Of a stretch of DNA of 64,000 bases, positions 38,733 to 49,060 are shown in pieces (the first letter of the stretch is position 1; every line of letters begins with the position of its first letter). A program made the translations under genes and the position numbers. Under the pieces are notes generated by a model that searched no databases, was not told the DNA's origin, and worked only from the letters and a program-made list of their open reading frames with translations. This DNA is from Beijerinckiaceae bacterium (GTDB lineage Bacteria; Pseudomonadota; Alphaproteobacteria; Rhizobiales; Beijerinckiaceae): NCBI GenBank assembly GCA_030684835.1, contig JAUXWZ010000196.1, forward strand, positions 1 to 64,000, read 5' to 3'.

Positions 38733-38873
38733 GCTTGCCGCCTTCCTGCGTCTCGACTGATGGGGACCGCTCGCTCACCTGCAGAGGGATCGCACGGGAT
38801 TCGTGACGGTCGCCCGCCGGGACCGAGGGTATAACCGGACCATGGCTGCGCGCCAAGGCGCAAAGGACGCATG

Positions 38874-39296
38874 TTAGCCCTGCGCAGGCGGCGCCGTATC
38901 TGCGGACAGGGCTTCAATCACCACAAAGGCCTGCGCCAGCGGGTGATCGTCGGTAATCGTGACGTGGACGACGGCCCTCATGCCTGCCGGGGTGAGCGAT
39001 TGCAACCGCTTCAGCGCCCCGCCGGTCAAAACGATTGTCGGCTGGCCGCTGGGCAGGTTCACGACGCCCATCTCCTTCCAGGCGATCCCCATGTGGAGGC
39101 CGGTTCCGAGCGCCTTGGAGCACGCCTCCTTGGCCGCAAAACGCTTGGCGTAGGAGGCCGCCCGCTGGGCGCGTCCGTCCGACTTCGCCTGTTCGACAGG
39201 CGTGAAGCAGCGGTCGACGAAGCGCTGGCCGAAACGCTCTAGCGTTTTCTCGACGCGTCGGATGTCGATGAGATCCGTGCCGATGCCCAGGATCAA
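38874..39296 (-). CDS. acpS: holo-[acyl-carrier-protein] synthase
   Basis: Transfers phosphopantetheine from CoA to ACP. The 140-residue product begins [15 protein letters not shown] with the metal-binding Asp and has [15 protein letters not shown]. The start is a TTG at 39296, nine bases after the pdxJ stop. Length is normal for the family. Confidence 0.94.
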   Translation of the reverse strand: MILGIGTDLIDIRRVEKTLERFGQRFVDRCFTPVEQAKSDGRAQRAASYAKRFAAKEACSKALGTGLHMGIAWKEMGVVNLPSGQPTIVLTGGALKRLQSLTPAGMRAVVHVTITDDHPLAQAFVVIEALSADTAPPAQG

Positions 39297-39305
39297 GGCC
39301 GCGCC

Positions 39306-40061
39306 TCAGCCGACATTTCGACGTCCCTCGTCCATGGCCGCCCTCATCAGTCGGATCGTCTGCGGAAAGCCGACGAAGATCGCTTCGCCCACAAGGAAGT
39401 GGCCGATATTCAACTCCACAATCTGCGGCAGCGCCGCGATCTTGCGCGCGGTTGCGTAGTCGAGCCCGTGGCCCGCGTGACACTCGATCCCAAGTTCCGC
39501 CGCGCGCGCGGCGGCGACACGGATGCGGCCAAATTCGTGATCGGCTTTCTCCTGCTCGCCATAAGTGATCGCGTCGCACCACGCGCCGGTATGGAGTTCG
39601 ACCACCGGCGCGCCAATGGATTTGGACGACTCCAGCGCATCAAGCGACGGCTCGATAAACAGCGACACACGCAGGCCCGCCCGCGCCAGTTCGGCGGCGA
39701 TCACCTTGAGGCGATCATGCCCGCCCGCGACATCGAGGCCGCCTTCTGTCGTGCGCTCGCTGCGCTTTTCTGGCACGAGGCAGGCCGCGTGCGGGCGCGT
39801 ATGAAGTGCGATGGCGACCATTTCGTCGGTGGCCGCCATTTCAAAATTGAGCGGCTTTGAAATCTCGCGCTGCAGGCGCGCCATGTCCTCGTCGCGGATG
39901 TGGCGGCGATCTTCGCGCAAGTGGGCCGTGATGCCATCTGCGCCCGCTTCAATCGCCAGAAGGGCCGCGCGAACGGGATCGGGCAACGCGCCGCCGCGCG
40001 CGTTCCGCACGGTGGCCACGTGATCGATGTTGACGCCCAGACGCAGGTGCGGAGGTGACAT
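39306..40061 (-). CDS. pdxJ: pyridoxine 5'-phosphate synthase
   Basis: Closes the pyridoxine ring from aminoacetone phosphate and deoxyxylulose phosphate. The 251-residue TIM barrel has [17 protein letters not shown] at the start, [16 protein letters not shown] and [12 protein letters not shown]. The start MSPPHLRLG at 40061 is preferred to an ATG twelve codons upstream. It precedes acpS, as in other Rhizobiales. Confidence 0.95.
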   Translation of the reverse strand: MSPPHLRLGVNIDHVATVRNARGGALPDPVRAALLAIEAGADGITAHLREDRRHIRDEDMARLQREISKPLNFEMAATDEMVAIALHTRPHAACLVPEKRSERTTEGGLDVAGGHDRLKVIAAELARAGLRVSLFIEPSLDALESSKSIGAPVVELHTGAWCDAITYGEQEKADHEFGRIRVAAARAAELGIECHAGHGLDYATARKIAALPQIVELNIGHFLVGEAIFVGFPQTIRLMRAAMDEGRRNVG

Positions 40062-40189
40062 GGGTTTTCTCAGGCTCGCGACGACGGGGCGTTTCAATCA
40101 GGTATCGCCGCTTCAAATAGGTAGCGCCGCCGCCGTGCAGGCACAAGCTGAAGCGCACAGACACAGGCGAACGCGGCCGGATCTTACGC

Positions 40190-42004
40190 TTATTGCGCCG
40201 CTTCGACGATTTCGCCCATGCGCACCTGCGTTTCAAGCAGCTTGCGATAAACGCCGTCGGGCCGGCGCATAAGCTCTTCGTGACGCCCGTCCTCCACAAT
40301 GCGCCCGGCGTCAAACACAAGGATGCGATCAAGGCTCTGGATGGTGGACAGGCGGTGCGCGACGACGATGGTCGTGCGGCCAGCCGACAATCTGTCCACC
40401 GCCTGACGGATATAAAGCTCGGACACCGAGTCCAGGCTGGAGGTCGCCTCGTCCAGAATGAGGATCGGCGTCGCAGCAAGGATGGCGCGGGCGATAGCGA
40501 CGCGCTGGCGCTCGCCGCCCGAGAGCTTCACACCGCGCTCGCCAACCAGCGTCTCGTAGGCCTTCGGCAGGCCGCGCACAAAAAGATCGACATGGGCCAG
40601 CCGCGCCGCCTCTTCGATCTGCTCGCGCGTGGCGTCCGGCTGCCCGTAGGAAATATTCTGCGCCAGCGTGCGGTGAAACAAAACGGGGTCTTGCGGCACA
40701 AGGCCGACAGCCCGGCGCAGCGATTCCTGCGTAACCTGCGCGATGTCCTGTCCGTCAATCAGGATGCGGCCCTCGTTAAGGTCGTAAAGCCGCTGAATGA
40801 GTTTCACGAAGGTCGATTTACCGGCGCCAGAATGGCCGACAAGGCCGACACGCTGCCCGGCTGGAATGACGAGAGAGAAATTCTCGTAAAGCGCCGCGCT
40901 CGCGCCCGTATAGCGAAACGTGACGTGATCGAACTCAATGCGCCCCTTCTGCACCGCAAGCGGCTTGGCGTTGCTGGTGTCAGCGACCTGCAGGTCCGCT
41001 TCGCGAAACTCCAGCACGTCATCCATATCGTTGACGGTGCGCTGCACGGTGCGCACGTGCTGGCCGATGTCGCGCAGATAACCATTGATCAGAAACTGCG
41101 TCGCGATGAGGCTCGCGAAATCGCCGGGGCTCGCCTCGCCGCGCGACCACAAAAGGACGCCTGCGCCGAGCATGCCGGTCTGCAACGCGATGAGCATGAC
41201 TGACTGCACGAGGCCGCTGACCGCGCTGCGATCCCACGAACGCACAGCCTTGTGCGCCCAGTCGGTCGAGACTTCGCGGAACATGTTGTCCTCGCGCTCT
41301 TCGGCGGCGTAGCTCTTCACGGCGGCGTTGCCGGTGACGGAGTCCGCCAGCATGCCGCTCATGCGCGAATCCTGTTCGCGCGCGGCGATATTGGCGGGGC
41401 GCACGTAGAGCACCGATAGCGCGATGGTGACTGTCAGGAACACCACAATGGAAATGGCGACGATGATCCCGAGCATGGGCCAGCGCCACCAGAAAATTCC
41501 GCACACGCCCAAGACCACGATGAACGCTGGCAGCAGGCCGAAGGCCATCGTGTCGGTGAATGTGTCGTAGGCGCTCATGCCGCGCGTGATCTTGCGCACG
41601 GTCGAGCCCGCAAACGAGTTCGCGTGCCAGTCGGACGAGAAACGCTGCACCTTGCCAAACGCATCGCGCCCAATGGCGACGATGGTGCGCGCGCTCAACC
41701 GATTGAGAACAAACGTCACCAGCTGGCGCGAAATGGCAAACAACGCGCCAAGGCCGATGAACAGCGCGACCGCGCGCCAGACAGGCGCCGTGTCGCCCCG
41801 CGTGCCGGACACAATCGCGTCAATCACAACGCCGGAGGCGAGCGGAACGCTCACATCGACCAATGTCGAGGCAATGCGCGCGACCAGCAGGAAGCCGAAG
41901 AGGCCCGGAAACATGAGCCAGTAATGCGTCACGAATCGCCAGACGCGACCGTACTTGGAGCCGTCGTCGTTTTTTCTCGAGCTTTCGTCGTTCTGTCGGG
42001 ACAT
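40190..42004 (-). CDS. ABC transporter, fused permease and ATP-binding domains
   Basis: A 604-residue half-transporter of the exporter type. Six helices occupy about residues 25-310; the ATPase follows with Walker A GHSGAGKST, signature LSGGERQRV and Walker B ILILDEATSSLD. It must dimerise. Family members export lipids, peptides or drugs; nothing here tells which. It lies between pdxJ and rsh on the same strand. Confidence 0.9.
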   Translation of the reverse strand: MSRQNDESSRKNDDGSKYGRVWRFVTHYWLMFPGLFGFLLVARIASTLVDVSVPLASGVVIDAIVSGTRGDTAPVWRAVALFIGLGALFAISRQLVTFVLNRLSARTIVAIGRDAFGKVQRFSSDWHANSFAGSTVRKITRGMSAYDTFTDTMAFGLLPAFIVVLGVCGIFWWRWPMLGIIVAISIVVFLTVTIALSVLYVRPANIAAREQDSRMSGMLADSVTGNAAVKSYAAEEREDNMFREVSTDWAHKAVRSWDRSAVSGLVQSVMLIALQTGMLGAGVLLWSRGEASPGDFASLIATQFLINGYLRDIGQHVRTVQRTVNDMDDVLEFREADLQVADTSNAKPLAVQKGRIEFDHVTFRYTGASAALYENFSLVIPAGQRVGLVGHSGAGKSTFVKLIQRLYDLNEGRILIDGQDIAQVTQESLRRAVGLVPQDPVLFHRTLAQNISYGQPDATREQIEEAARLAHVDLFVRGLPKAYETLVGERGVKLSGGERQRVAIARAILAATPILILDEATSSLDSVSELYIRQAVDRLSAGRTTIVVAHRLSTIQSLDRILVFDAGRIVEDGRHEELMRRPDGVYRKLLETQVRMGEIVEAAQ

Positions 42005-42050
42005 GCAGCTTCAATATAGGTCGGCGCGCCGCTGCGCAAAGCCGGACACG

Positions 42051-44258
42051 CTATCCGTTGACGCGCTCAACCTTGGACACGACGCTCGATTGCTTGAGCT
42101 GAGACAATATCCCGCTCAGGTGTTTGAGGTCGCGCACTTCAATGTCGATAACGACGTCGCGCACATCCGGGGAGCGGTTCACGAACTGGACGTGATCGAT
42201 GTTCGCCCCGGACTCTCCAATCAGCGTTGCGATTAGCCCCAGCGTTCCAGGCTCGTTGATGGCCGACACGACAATCTGCGCAGGATAAAGGCCGCGATGC
42301 TCCTCCTCAATGTCCCAGCGCACGTCGAGCCAGCGCTCAGGCTGGTCATCGAAATGCGTCAGGGCCGGTGACTGGATCGGATAGATCGTGATCCCCTCGC
42401 CCGGCGTGAGGATGCCGACGATGCGGTCGCCGGGCACCGCGCCGCCCACGGGCGCAAAGCGGACGGGCAGATCGCCGCCCAGGCCCCGGATCGGGATTGA
42501 GTTGAGCGAGGTCGGCTCATCGGACCCCGGCACTTTGAAGACGAGGCTTTCTGCCTTGCTGAGTCCAAACCAGCCGGCCTCACCCTTGGCGGCGCCAGCG
42601 CCGGACGCCCGCTCCGGCTCAAATTCGGGATGGATCGCCTTGACGACGTCGCCTGAAAACATTTCGCCCCGGCCCACGGCGGCCAGCACATCATCCACCG
42701 ACTGGCGCGCCAGACGCGGCAGCGCGGCCTTGAGCTTTTCGGGCGAGAATGTCTTTCCTGCTCGCTCGAACGCCCGCTTCACGATCTGGCGGCCAAGTTC
42801 TGCATATTGCGTGCGCACGGCTTCGCGCGTGGCTCGCCGGATGGCGGCGCGCGCTTTGCCGGTGACGACGAGCGTCTCCCATGCAGATGGCGGCGATTGT
42901 CCTTCGGCCGTGACGATGCTCACCTCGTCGCCGTTGCTCAGTTCAGACAACAGCGGCGCGATGCGGCCGTTGATGCGCGCGCCAACCGCCTTGTTGCCGA
43001 TGTCGGTGTGGACCGCGTAGGCAAAATCGATGGGAGTCGCGCCGCGGGGCAGCGCGATCAGGCGGCCCTTGGGCGTGAAACAGAAAACCTGATCATGGAA
43101 AAGTTCGAGCTTCGTGTGCTCCAGAAACTCCTCCGGCGTATCGCCTTCGCCCAAAAGTTCGATGGTGCGGCGCAGCCAGCCATAAGCGCGGCTTTCGCGT
43201 TGAAGCGCCTCCGCGTCGGACACGCGCCCCTCCTTATAGAGAGTGTGGGCGGCGATGCCGATCTCGGCGATGTCATCCATGTCGCGGGTGCGCACCTGCA
43301 GTTCGACGCGCTGGCGTCCGGGACCGATGACCGTGGTGTGGATCGAGCGATAGTCATTCTGCTTGGGCGTCGAGATGTAATCCTTGAACCGACCCGGCAC
43401 GACAGGCCATTTGGTGTGGACCACGCCGATGACGCGGTAGCAGTCGTCCGTGGAAGCCACGATGGCGCGGAAGCCGTAGATGTCGGACAATTGCTCGAAC
43501 GAAACCGATTTGCGCTCCATCTTGCGCCAGATTGAGTAAGGTGACTTCTCGCGACCCTTCACATCGGCCTTGATGCCCCGAAGGGTGAGTTCGGCCATCA
43601 GCTCGGTTTCGATTCGTACGATGACCGCGCCGTTTTTCGCCCGCAGGTCCGCCAAGCGCGCCTCGATCATGGCGGCGGCTTCCGGCATCAGATTGCGGAA
43701 GGACAGGTTCTCCATTTCGTCGCGCAGGCTTTGCATGCCCATGCGGCCCGCCAACGGAGCGTAAATATCGAGCGTTTCCTCGGCGATACGCCGGCGCTTG
43801 CTTTCAGGTACGAAATGCAGCGTGCGCATGTTGTGCAGACGGTCAGCGAGTTTGACCAAAAGCACGCGCACGTCCGCGGAAATAGCCAGCAGCAGCTTGC
43901 GGAAGTTTTCCGCTTGTTCGGCCCGCTTGGAGACGAGATCGAGCTTCTTGATCTTGGTGAGGCCGTCGACCAACTGGCCGATCTCCGCGCCGAAAATCTG
44001 GTCGATCTCCTCCCGGGTGGAGGCCGTATCCTCAATCGTGTCGTGCAGGACGGCCGCAACGATTGTCGCGTCGTCGAGCCGAAGCTCCGTCAGGATGGCG
44101 GCGACTTCCAGCGGATGGGAAAAATAAGGATCGCCAGATGCGCGTTTCTGCGACCCGTGGGCGCGCATCGCGTAAACGTACGCCTTGTTGAGCAGCACCT
44201 CGTCCGCGTGCGGATTGTACCGGCGCACGCGTTCAACGAGTTCATACTGCCGCATCAT
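42051..44258 (-). CDS. rsh: bifunctional (p)ppGpp synthetase/hydrolase (Rsh)
   Basis: Makes and degrades the stringent-response alarmone. The 735-residue protein has the HD hydrolase with HDTIEDT near residue 65, the synthetase with SIWRKMERK and DIYGFRAIV, then TGS (about 390-450) and ACT (last 80) domains. Both catalytic halves look intact, as is usual for the single Rsh of alphaproteobacteria. I choose the ATG pair at 44258; the longer frame adds 27 unlikely residues. Confidence 0.94.
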   Translation of the reverse strand: MMRQYELVERVRRYNPHADEVLLNKAYVYAMRAHGSQKRASGDPYFSHPLEVAAILTELRLDDATIVAAVLHDTIEDTASTREEIDQIFGAEIGQLVDGLTKIKKLDLVSKRAEQAENFRKLLLAISADVRVLLVKLADRLHNMRTLHFVPESKRRRIAEETLDIYAPLAGRMGMQSLRDEMENLSFRNLMPEAAAMIEARLADLRAKNGAVIVRIETELMAELTLRGIKADVKGREKSPYSIWRKMERKSVSFEQLSDIYGFRAIVASTDDCYRVIGVVHTKWPVVPGRFKDYISTPKQNDYRSIHTTVIGPGRQRVELQVRTRDMDDIAEIGIAAHTLYKEGRVSDAEALQRESRAYGWLRRTIELLGEGDTPEEFLEHTKLELFHDQVFCFTPKGRLIALPRGATPIDFAYAVHTDIGNKAVGARINGRIAPLLSELSNGDEVSIVTAEGQSPPSAWETLVVTGKARAAIRRATREAVRTQYAELGRQIVKRAFERAGKTFSPEKLKAALPRLARQSVDDVLAAVGRGEMFSGDVVKAIHPEFEPERASGAGAAKGEAGWFGLSKAESLVFKVPGSDEPTSLNSIPIRGLGGDLPVRFAPVGGAVPGDRIVGILTPGEGITIYPIQSPALTHFDDQPERWLDVRWDIEEEHRGLYPAQIVVSAINEPGTLGLIATLIGESGANIDHVQFVNRSPDVRDVVIDIEVRDLKHLSGILSQLKQSSVVSKVERVNG

Positions 44259-44327
44259 CGGGAAAGGCGTCCTGGAAAGGTAGGCAACTGTCTTTCCAGA
44301 ATATCGACCCTGAGAGCCAGATGCACA

Positions 44328-44349
44328 AGGCCGGCGCAAAGGCCGGCCT
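44328..44349 (-). terminator. possible terminator hairpin after rpoZ
   Basis: Perfect 8-bp AGGCCGGC/GCCGGCCT stem with a 6-base loop, about 40 bases past rpoZ. No U-run follows, so it may only pause or attenuate before rsh. Confidence 0.35.
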
Positions 44350-44387
44350 CGATTTGGTTAGCGAAATCGGCGGCGCCGCGTCCTTGC

Positions 44388-44780
44388 TTACTCGCCTTCG
44401 TCGTCCGTCTCGGCCGGCGGCACGAGGCCTTCAAGACCGCGAAGAAGATCTTCCTCGGTCATCCGGTCGAACTGGATTTCGCCTGAGGCGTTCTCGATCG
44501 CGCCAGCGGCAAGCGTCAGGGCGGGAACGACTTCCGTTTCGGGTTCGTCCACCTCAACGTGCTTCTGCAGCGAGTGGATGAGGTCTTCGCGCAGATCGTC
44601 CGGCTCCATCCTGGTGTCAGCGATTTCACGCAGGGCGACGACGGGGTTCTTGTCGTTGTCGCGATCGACAGTGATTTGCTGACCCGCCGAGATGAGGCGA
44701 GCGCGGTGACTTGCTAGAAGGACGAGATCGAAGCGGTTTTCGACTTTGTCGATACAATCTTCGACTGTGACGCGTGCCAT
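44388..44780 (-). CDS. rpoZ: RNA polymerase omega subunit
   Basis: Helps assemble RNA polymerase. The 130-residue protein starts [20 protein letters not shown], the standard omega opening, with [11 protein letters not shown] later and an acidic tail. The ATG at 44780 has GGAGG upstream. It lies just before rsh, as in many proteobacteria, where omega is also part of the ppGpp site. Confidence 0.95.
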   Translation of the reverse strand: MARVTVEDCIDKVENRFDLVLLASHRARLISAGQQITVDRDNDKNPVVALREIADTRMEPDDLREDLIHSLQKHVEVDEPETEVVPALTLAAGAIENASGEIQFDRMTEEDLLRGLEGLVPPAETDDEGE

Positions 44781-44831
44781 TGCGGCCTCCAGAAGGCGAT
44801 AAATTCGCACCGTGGCTATGAAGGCCAGTGC

Positions 44832-44945
44832 TTACGGCATCAGGGCAAGCCGCGCAACCATTTTGGCGGCGGCGGAGTTGCGTTTCCGGCGGATCATCTG
44901 AAGAGCGCACAAAAAAGAGGCGTCCGAAAGCTGAGCAGAAGACAT
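44832..44945 (-). CDS. possible 37-residue peptide, unknown
   Basis: An ORF of 38 codons starting MSSAQLSDASFLCALQMIRR and ending ARLALMP, basic in the second half. GGAGG lies five bases before the ATG, a better site than most genes here. No homologue is known to me. It lies 50 bases upstream of rpoZ and could be a leader peptide or a real small protein. Confidence 0.35.
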   Translation of the reverse strand: MSSAQLSDASFLCALQMIRRKRNSAAAKMVARLALMP

Positions 44946-45225
44946 TTAACCTCCACCTAAAGTAAAATGGAGGTCTCCGGGTGTAATGGTCGTCGCATTC
45001 CGCCGCGCAGGGGCTGTAGCGGACTTCAGTTTGAAACGATTCAAATCTAAGGATAATTTCCTTATGTTCACTTGACTACAGTCGGCTGCAGCGTAAATGT
45101 CCCCAACCGCGATAAAAGTGACTCGTAGGCCGGAAAGTATTGATCTTCTCTGTGAATTTCGCACAACGGTGAAGCTTATAACTCAATGGGCGGGTTGGTT
45201 GAGTTCCGCACCCAGGACAGACGAT
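44946..45225. other. divergent intergenic region
   Basis: About 280 bases, partly AT-rich near 45040-45080, between the rpoZ side and the NYN gene. It must hold the NYN promoter; I see no RNA gene or clear operator. Confidence 0.5.
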
Positions 45226-45816
45226 ATGACGACAGAGACTGAGCGAATAGCCCTATTTATCGACGGCGCTAATCTGTATGCGACATCGAAAACACTTGGG
45301 GTTGACATCGATTACAAGCGCTTATTGAAGGAATTTCAGGATCGCGGCAGACTTGTACGAGCATACTACTACACCGCGCTTTTGGAGGATCAGGAATACT
45401 CTTCAATTCGCCCGCTGATCGACTGGCTCGACTACAATGGCTACGCCGTAGTCACCAAGCCTGCGAAAGAAACCATCGACTCGCTTGGACGGCGGCGGGT
45501 GAAGGGGAACATGGATATCGAACTCGCAGTGGATGCGATGGAGATGGCCGACAAAATCGACCACATGATCCTTTTCTCCGGTGACGGCGATTTCCGGCGC
45601 CTTGTGGAGGCTGTGCAGCGCAAAGGCTGCAAAGTGTCGGTCGTCTCGACCATGAGCACGCATCCTCCTATGGTGGCGGACGAACTGCGCCGTCAGGCTG
45701 ACGAATTCGTGGATCTTGTTTCGCTTGCCCCAAAGGTGAGCCGGAACCCGGCTGAACGTCCAGAACGGGCGCCCCGCACCGCTCCCGAGCGGCGGCCGCC
45801 CAGCACCACGGAATAG
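45226..45816 (+). CDS. NYN domain protein (LabA/DUF88 family), putative RNase
   Basis: A 196-residue protein with a PIN-like NYN domain: LFIDGANLY (first Asp), KGNMDIELAVDAM and FSGDGDFRRLVEAV (further acidic residues) are the likely metal site. The last 30 residues are Pro and Arg rich. Family members are RNases or RNA-binding proteins. The ATG at 45226 is the first with an AGGA site; the frame upstream has none. A UDG gene follows on the same strand. Confidence 0.88.
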   Translation: MTTETERIALFIDGANLYATSKTLGVDIDYKRLLKEFQDRGRLVRAYYYTALLEDQEYSSIRPLIDWLDYNGYAVVTKPAKETIDSLGRRRVKGNMDIELAVDAMEMADKIDHMILFSGDGDFRRLVEAVQRKGCKVSVVSTMSTHPPMVADELRRQADEFVDLVSLAPKVSRNPAERPERAPRTAPERRPPSTTE

Positions 45817-45852
45817 TCGTCGCCCGGCGCAAAGTCACAAGGACTGAACAGC

Positions 45853-46545
45853 TTGCCGGCGCCGACACAAACATCAAAGACGAGAACGGGCTCTGCAGCG
45901 CATGTTGCAGAGCCCGATCGCAATTGTCCGCTCTGCCCAAGGCTCGCGGCATTCCGCGACGAGGCGCGGGTCAGGGAGCCCAGCTGGCACAACGCGCCGG
46001 TGCCCTCATGGGGGGAGCCGAATGGCCCGCTTCTCATCGTGGGGCTTGCGCCGGGTTTGCGCGGAGCCAACCGGACAGGGCGCCCTTTCACGGGGGATTG
46101 GGCTGGCGACCTGCTCTATGCAACCCTGCTTGAATTTGGCCTCGCGTCGGGCGTCTACGACGAGCGACCAGATGACTCGCTGACTCTGGTCGGCTGTCGC
46201 GTCACCAACGCGGTGCGCTGCGTCCCGCCGCAGAACAAGCCGACGCCTGCGGAGATCAACACCTGCAGGCCCTTCCTCGTGCAAACAATCAATGTGGGGC
46301 AGCCCCGCGCCATCGTTGCGCTGGGGCGCATCGCCCATGAAAGCGTGTTGCGGGCGCTTGGGGCGCGGCTCGCCGAGCATCCCTTCGGGCATGGCGCCGA
46401 ACACGACCTCACCCTACCCGATGGCAGCGCCACGACGCGGCTCTTCGATAGCTATCATTGCTCCCGATACAACACCAACACGGGCGTCCTGACCGAGGCC
46501 ATGTTCCGCAACGTCTTCAGAAACGTGCGCGCCTTTCTGAATTAA
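45853..46545 (+). CDS. uracil-DNA glycosylase, family 5 (UdgB type)
   Basis: Removes uracil and other deaminated bases from DNA. The 230-residue protein has LIVGLAPGLRGANRTGRPF, the family motif A with alanine in place of the usual acidic residue, and DSYHCSRYNTNTG as motif B. Cysteines in CPLCPRL and further on (VRCVPPQN, NTCRPF) fit the iron-sulfur cluster. The start is a TTG at 45853 with AAGGA upstream. Confidence 0.9.
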   Translation: MPAPTQTSKTRTGSAAHVAEPDRNCPLCPRLAAFRDEARVREPSWHNAPVPSWGEPNGPLLIVGLAPGLRGANRTGRPFTGDWAGDLLYATLLEFGLASGVYDERPDDSLTLVGCRVTNAVRCVPPQNKPTPAEINTCRPFLVQTINVGQPRAIVALGRIAHESVLRALGARLAEHPFGHGAEHDLTLPDGSATTRLFDSYHCSRYNTNTGVLTEAMFRNVFRNVRAFLN

Positions 46546-46609
46546 TTGATTCCTGTTTGGACAACCTGTCTTGCGGCTCTAGCTAACAGCGGGGGGTTCA
46601 AAACAAGGA

Positions 46610-47317
46610 ATGGCCGAAATGCTCGATCGTCGCCGCTTTTTCGCTCTCACTGCGGCGGGAGCCGCAGTTGCCACTCTGCCCCGCATGGCGTTCGCCCAGG
46701 ACAAACCATTTTCGCTACCTCCGCTCGGCTATCCGTATGAAGCACTTGAGCCGCACATCGACGCGCAGACGATGAACCTTCATCACACGCGCCACCATCA
46801 AGCGTTCATCACCAACCTGAACAACCTTGTCGAGAAGTGGCCGGAACTTGCAAAGGGAACGCCCGACGACGTCCTGCGCAATCTCTCCAAAGCACCTGAA
46901 GCCATTCGCACGTCGATTCAGAATAACCTTGGAGGTCATTGGAATCACACGTTTTTTTGGGATATTATGACGCCCGGCGGAGCCAAGGAGCCGCAGGGTG
47001 AACTCAAGGACGCCATCGACAAGTCCTTCGGGAGTGTCGACAAGATGAAGGAACGCGTGAACCAGGCTGGCGCGGGAAGGTTCGGCTCCGGATGGGCGTG
47101 GCTCGTGGTTGGCAAGGACGGCAAGCTCGACGTCATCTCAACGCCCAATCAGGACCCACCGCACCTGCAGGGCGTGCGATCCACGATCCTCGGCGTCGAC
47201 GTGTGGGAACACGCCTATTACCTGAAGTACCACAACCGCCGCCCCGATTACCTCGCGGCGTGGTGGAACACTGTGAACTGGGACAAGGCCTCAGCCAACT
47301 TCGCGAAGAAGGGTTGA
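46610..47317 (+). CDS. exported Fe/Mn superoxide dismutase
   Basis: Removes superoxide. The 235-residue protein opens with a twin-arginine signal ([20 protein letters not shown], cut near AFA-Q at residue 29), so it should fold in the cytoplasm and be exported to the periplasm. The metal ligands are in [21 protein letters not shown] and [17 protein letters not shown]. Most alphaproteobacterial SodB proteins are cytoplasmic; the leader is the unusual part. A terminator follows. Confidence 0.92.
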   Translation: MAEMLDRRRFFALTAAGAAVATLPRMAFAQDKPFSLPPLGYPYEALEPHIDAQTMNLHHTRHHQAFITNLNNLVEKWPELAKGTPDDVLRNLSKAPEAIRTSIQNNLGGHWNHTFFWDIMTPGGAKEPQGELKDAIDKSFGSVDKMKERVNQAGAGRFGSGWAWLVVGKDGKLDVISTPNQDPPHLQGVRSTILGVDVWEHAYYLKYHNRRPDYLAAWWNTVNWDKASANFAKKG

Positions 47318-47348
47318 AAACCCGCGCAACACATTGAGCAAAAATAGG

Positions 47349-47377
47349 AAATGGCCGTGGCTAAACCTCGGCCATTT
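47349..47377. terminator. terminator between sod and smpB
   Basis: A 9-bp stem AAATGGCCG/CGGCCATTT with an 11-base loop between convergent genes; A and T tracts on both sides allow use in either direction. Confidence 0.65.
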
Positions 47378-47406
47378 TGCGCAGATTAGTCCATTCGGGG
47401 CGGGCG

Positions 47407-47883
47407 TCAGCCCTTGTCGCGCATCAGGCGGGCTTTCTCGCGGCCCCAGTCGCGGGCCTTTTCTGCCTGCCGCTTGTCGTGCAGCTGCTTACCCTTGGCG
47501 AGCGCGATCTGTAGCTTCGCCCGGCCCTTTTCGTTGAAGTAGAGCTTGAGCGGCACGATGGTCATGCCCTCGCGTTCGACGCCCTGCGCCAGGCGGGCGA
47601 TCTCACGAGCTTTCAGCAAGAGCCTACGCGGGCGGCGCGGCTCGTGGTTCATCCGATTGGCTTGGAGATATTCCGGGATGTTGGCGTTGATGAGTTCGAC
47701 ATCGCCCTTGCGATTGACGCCCACGTAGCTCTCCGCGATCGTCGCCTTGCCGGTGCGCAGCGACTTCACCTCGGAGCCCGTCAGCGAGATCCCTGCCTCC
47801 AGCGTGTCGCCGACCGCGAACTCATAACGCGCGCGGCGGTTGTCCGCCGCGATCTTGAAATTCGGTGCTTCCTTGACGGCCAA
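47407..47883 (-). CDS. smpB: SsrA-binding protein SmpB
   Basis: Brings tmRNA to stalled ribosomes. The 158-residue protein has [20 protein letters not shown] and [13 protein letters not shown], with the basic tail [14 protein letters not shown]. It sits just downstream of dapA on the same strand, about 40 bases away. The tmRNA gene is not in the window. Confidence 0.95.
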   Translation of the reverse strand: MAVKEAPNFKIAADNRRARYEFAVGDTLEAGISLTGSEVKSLRTGKATIAESYVGVNRKGDVELINANIPEYLQANRMNHEPRRPRRLLLKAREIARLAQGVEREGMTIVPLKLYFNEKGRAKLQIALAKGKQLHDKRQAEKARDWGREKARLMRDKG

Positions 47884-47923
47884 AATGCTTGCTCCGGGGC
47901 CAGCGCCCCCTTGGGCTCAGATG

Positions 47924-48811
47924 TCAGACGAGACCCGCGAAGGCCATCGCCTCGCGCAGCTTCGCCTTGTTGGCGTCGACCATGGGCACGAGCGGAAGGC
48001 GAACCTCCTCGCTCAGCACTCCGAGTTGCGACAAGCCATACTTGGCCCCGGTAACGCCAGCTTCAAGGAAGGTCGCCAGATGAAGCGGCGTCAGCTTGTC
48101 TTGAATCTCCAGCGCCTTCCGGGCGTCGCCCGCGTTCCAGGCGTTCTGCAATTGCGCGCAGAGTGCGGGGGCGATGTTGGACACGACGGAGATGCAGCCA
48201 TGCGCGCCAGCAGCGAAGGTGGACAGCGCGGTGATGTCGTCGCCTGAGAACTGAATGAAGTCCGGCCCCATGGCGGCGCGCTGCATCGAGATACGCCCAA
48301 CATTGCCGGTCGCGTCCTTCACGCCAGCGATGTTCTTCAGTTCGTACAAACGCTTCATCGTGTCGACAGAGATGTCGATCACCGAGCGCGGCGGAATGTT
48401 GTACATGATGATCGGGATGCCAATGGCGTCATTGATCGCCTTGAAGTGCTGGTACAGCCCTTCCTGATTTGGCTTGTTGTAATAGGGCGCGACGATCAGC
48501 GCCGCGTCGGCGCCCGCCTTTTCGGCATGGCGGGCCAGTTCGACCGCTTCCAGCGTGTTGTTGGAGCCCGCCCCCGCGATGACAGGCACACGGCCCTTCG
48601 CCTCGGCAATGCACATTTCAACCACGCGACGGTGCTCGTCGTGCGAGAGCGTGGGGGATTCGCCGGTGGTGCCAACAGGCACAAGACCTTGAATTCCCTG
48701 CTCAATCTGCCAGTTGACGTGCTTGCGGAAGGCCGCCTCGTCGACGACGCCATCGCGGAAAGGCGTCACGAGTGCGCTCATCCAGCCCTTCAATTGCTTG
48801 CCCGCCGTCAT
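47924..48811 (-). CDS. dapA: 4-hydroxy-tetrahydrodipicolinate synthase
   Basis: First step of the lysine and diaminopimelate branch: pyruvate plus aspartate semialdehyde. The 295-residue TIM barrel has [12 protein letters not shown], the catalytic tyrosine in IMYNIPPRS and the Schiff-base lysine in GVKDATG. The ATG at 48811 follows AGAGGAT by ten bases; a GTG one codon before is possible. Confidence 0.95.
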   Translation of the reverse strand: MTAGKQLKGWMSALVTPFRDGVVDEAAFRKHVNWQIEQGIQGLVPVGTTGESPTLSHDEHRRVVEMCIAEAKGRVPVIAGAGSNNTLEAVELARHAEKAGADAALIVAPYYNKPNQEGLYQHFKAINDAIGIPIIMYNIPPRSVIDISVDTMKRLYELKNIAGVKDATGNVGRISMQRAAMGPDFIQFSGDDITALSTFAAGAHGCISVVSNIAPALCAQLQNAWNAGDARKALEIQDKLTPLHLATFLEAGVTGAKYGLSQLGVLSEEVRLPLVPMVDANKAKLREAMAFAGLV

Positions 48812-49060
48812 CACTCAAATCCTCTAGAATCGGATCGAAAAGACCGCCGAATCATAAGTTTCGACCGCCTGAGCCGACGAACGCCGCATGCTTGCCGCAT
48901 TTAGACGTTCACCTGTGGCGGCAAGTGATACCTGCTGGCGTCGCACGTGGAAAGAGGCCAGCGCGAGAGAGCCTTGCGATCGCCGCCGGGGGGCCGGGCA
49001 AGAATGCAGCGCGCCGATGCGCCTGTAGTTAGCGAAACGTAAACCCGGAGCGCGCAACCT

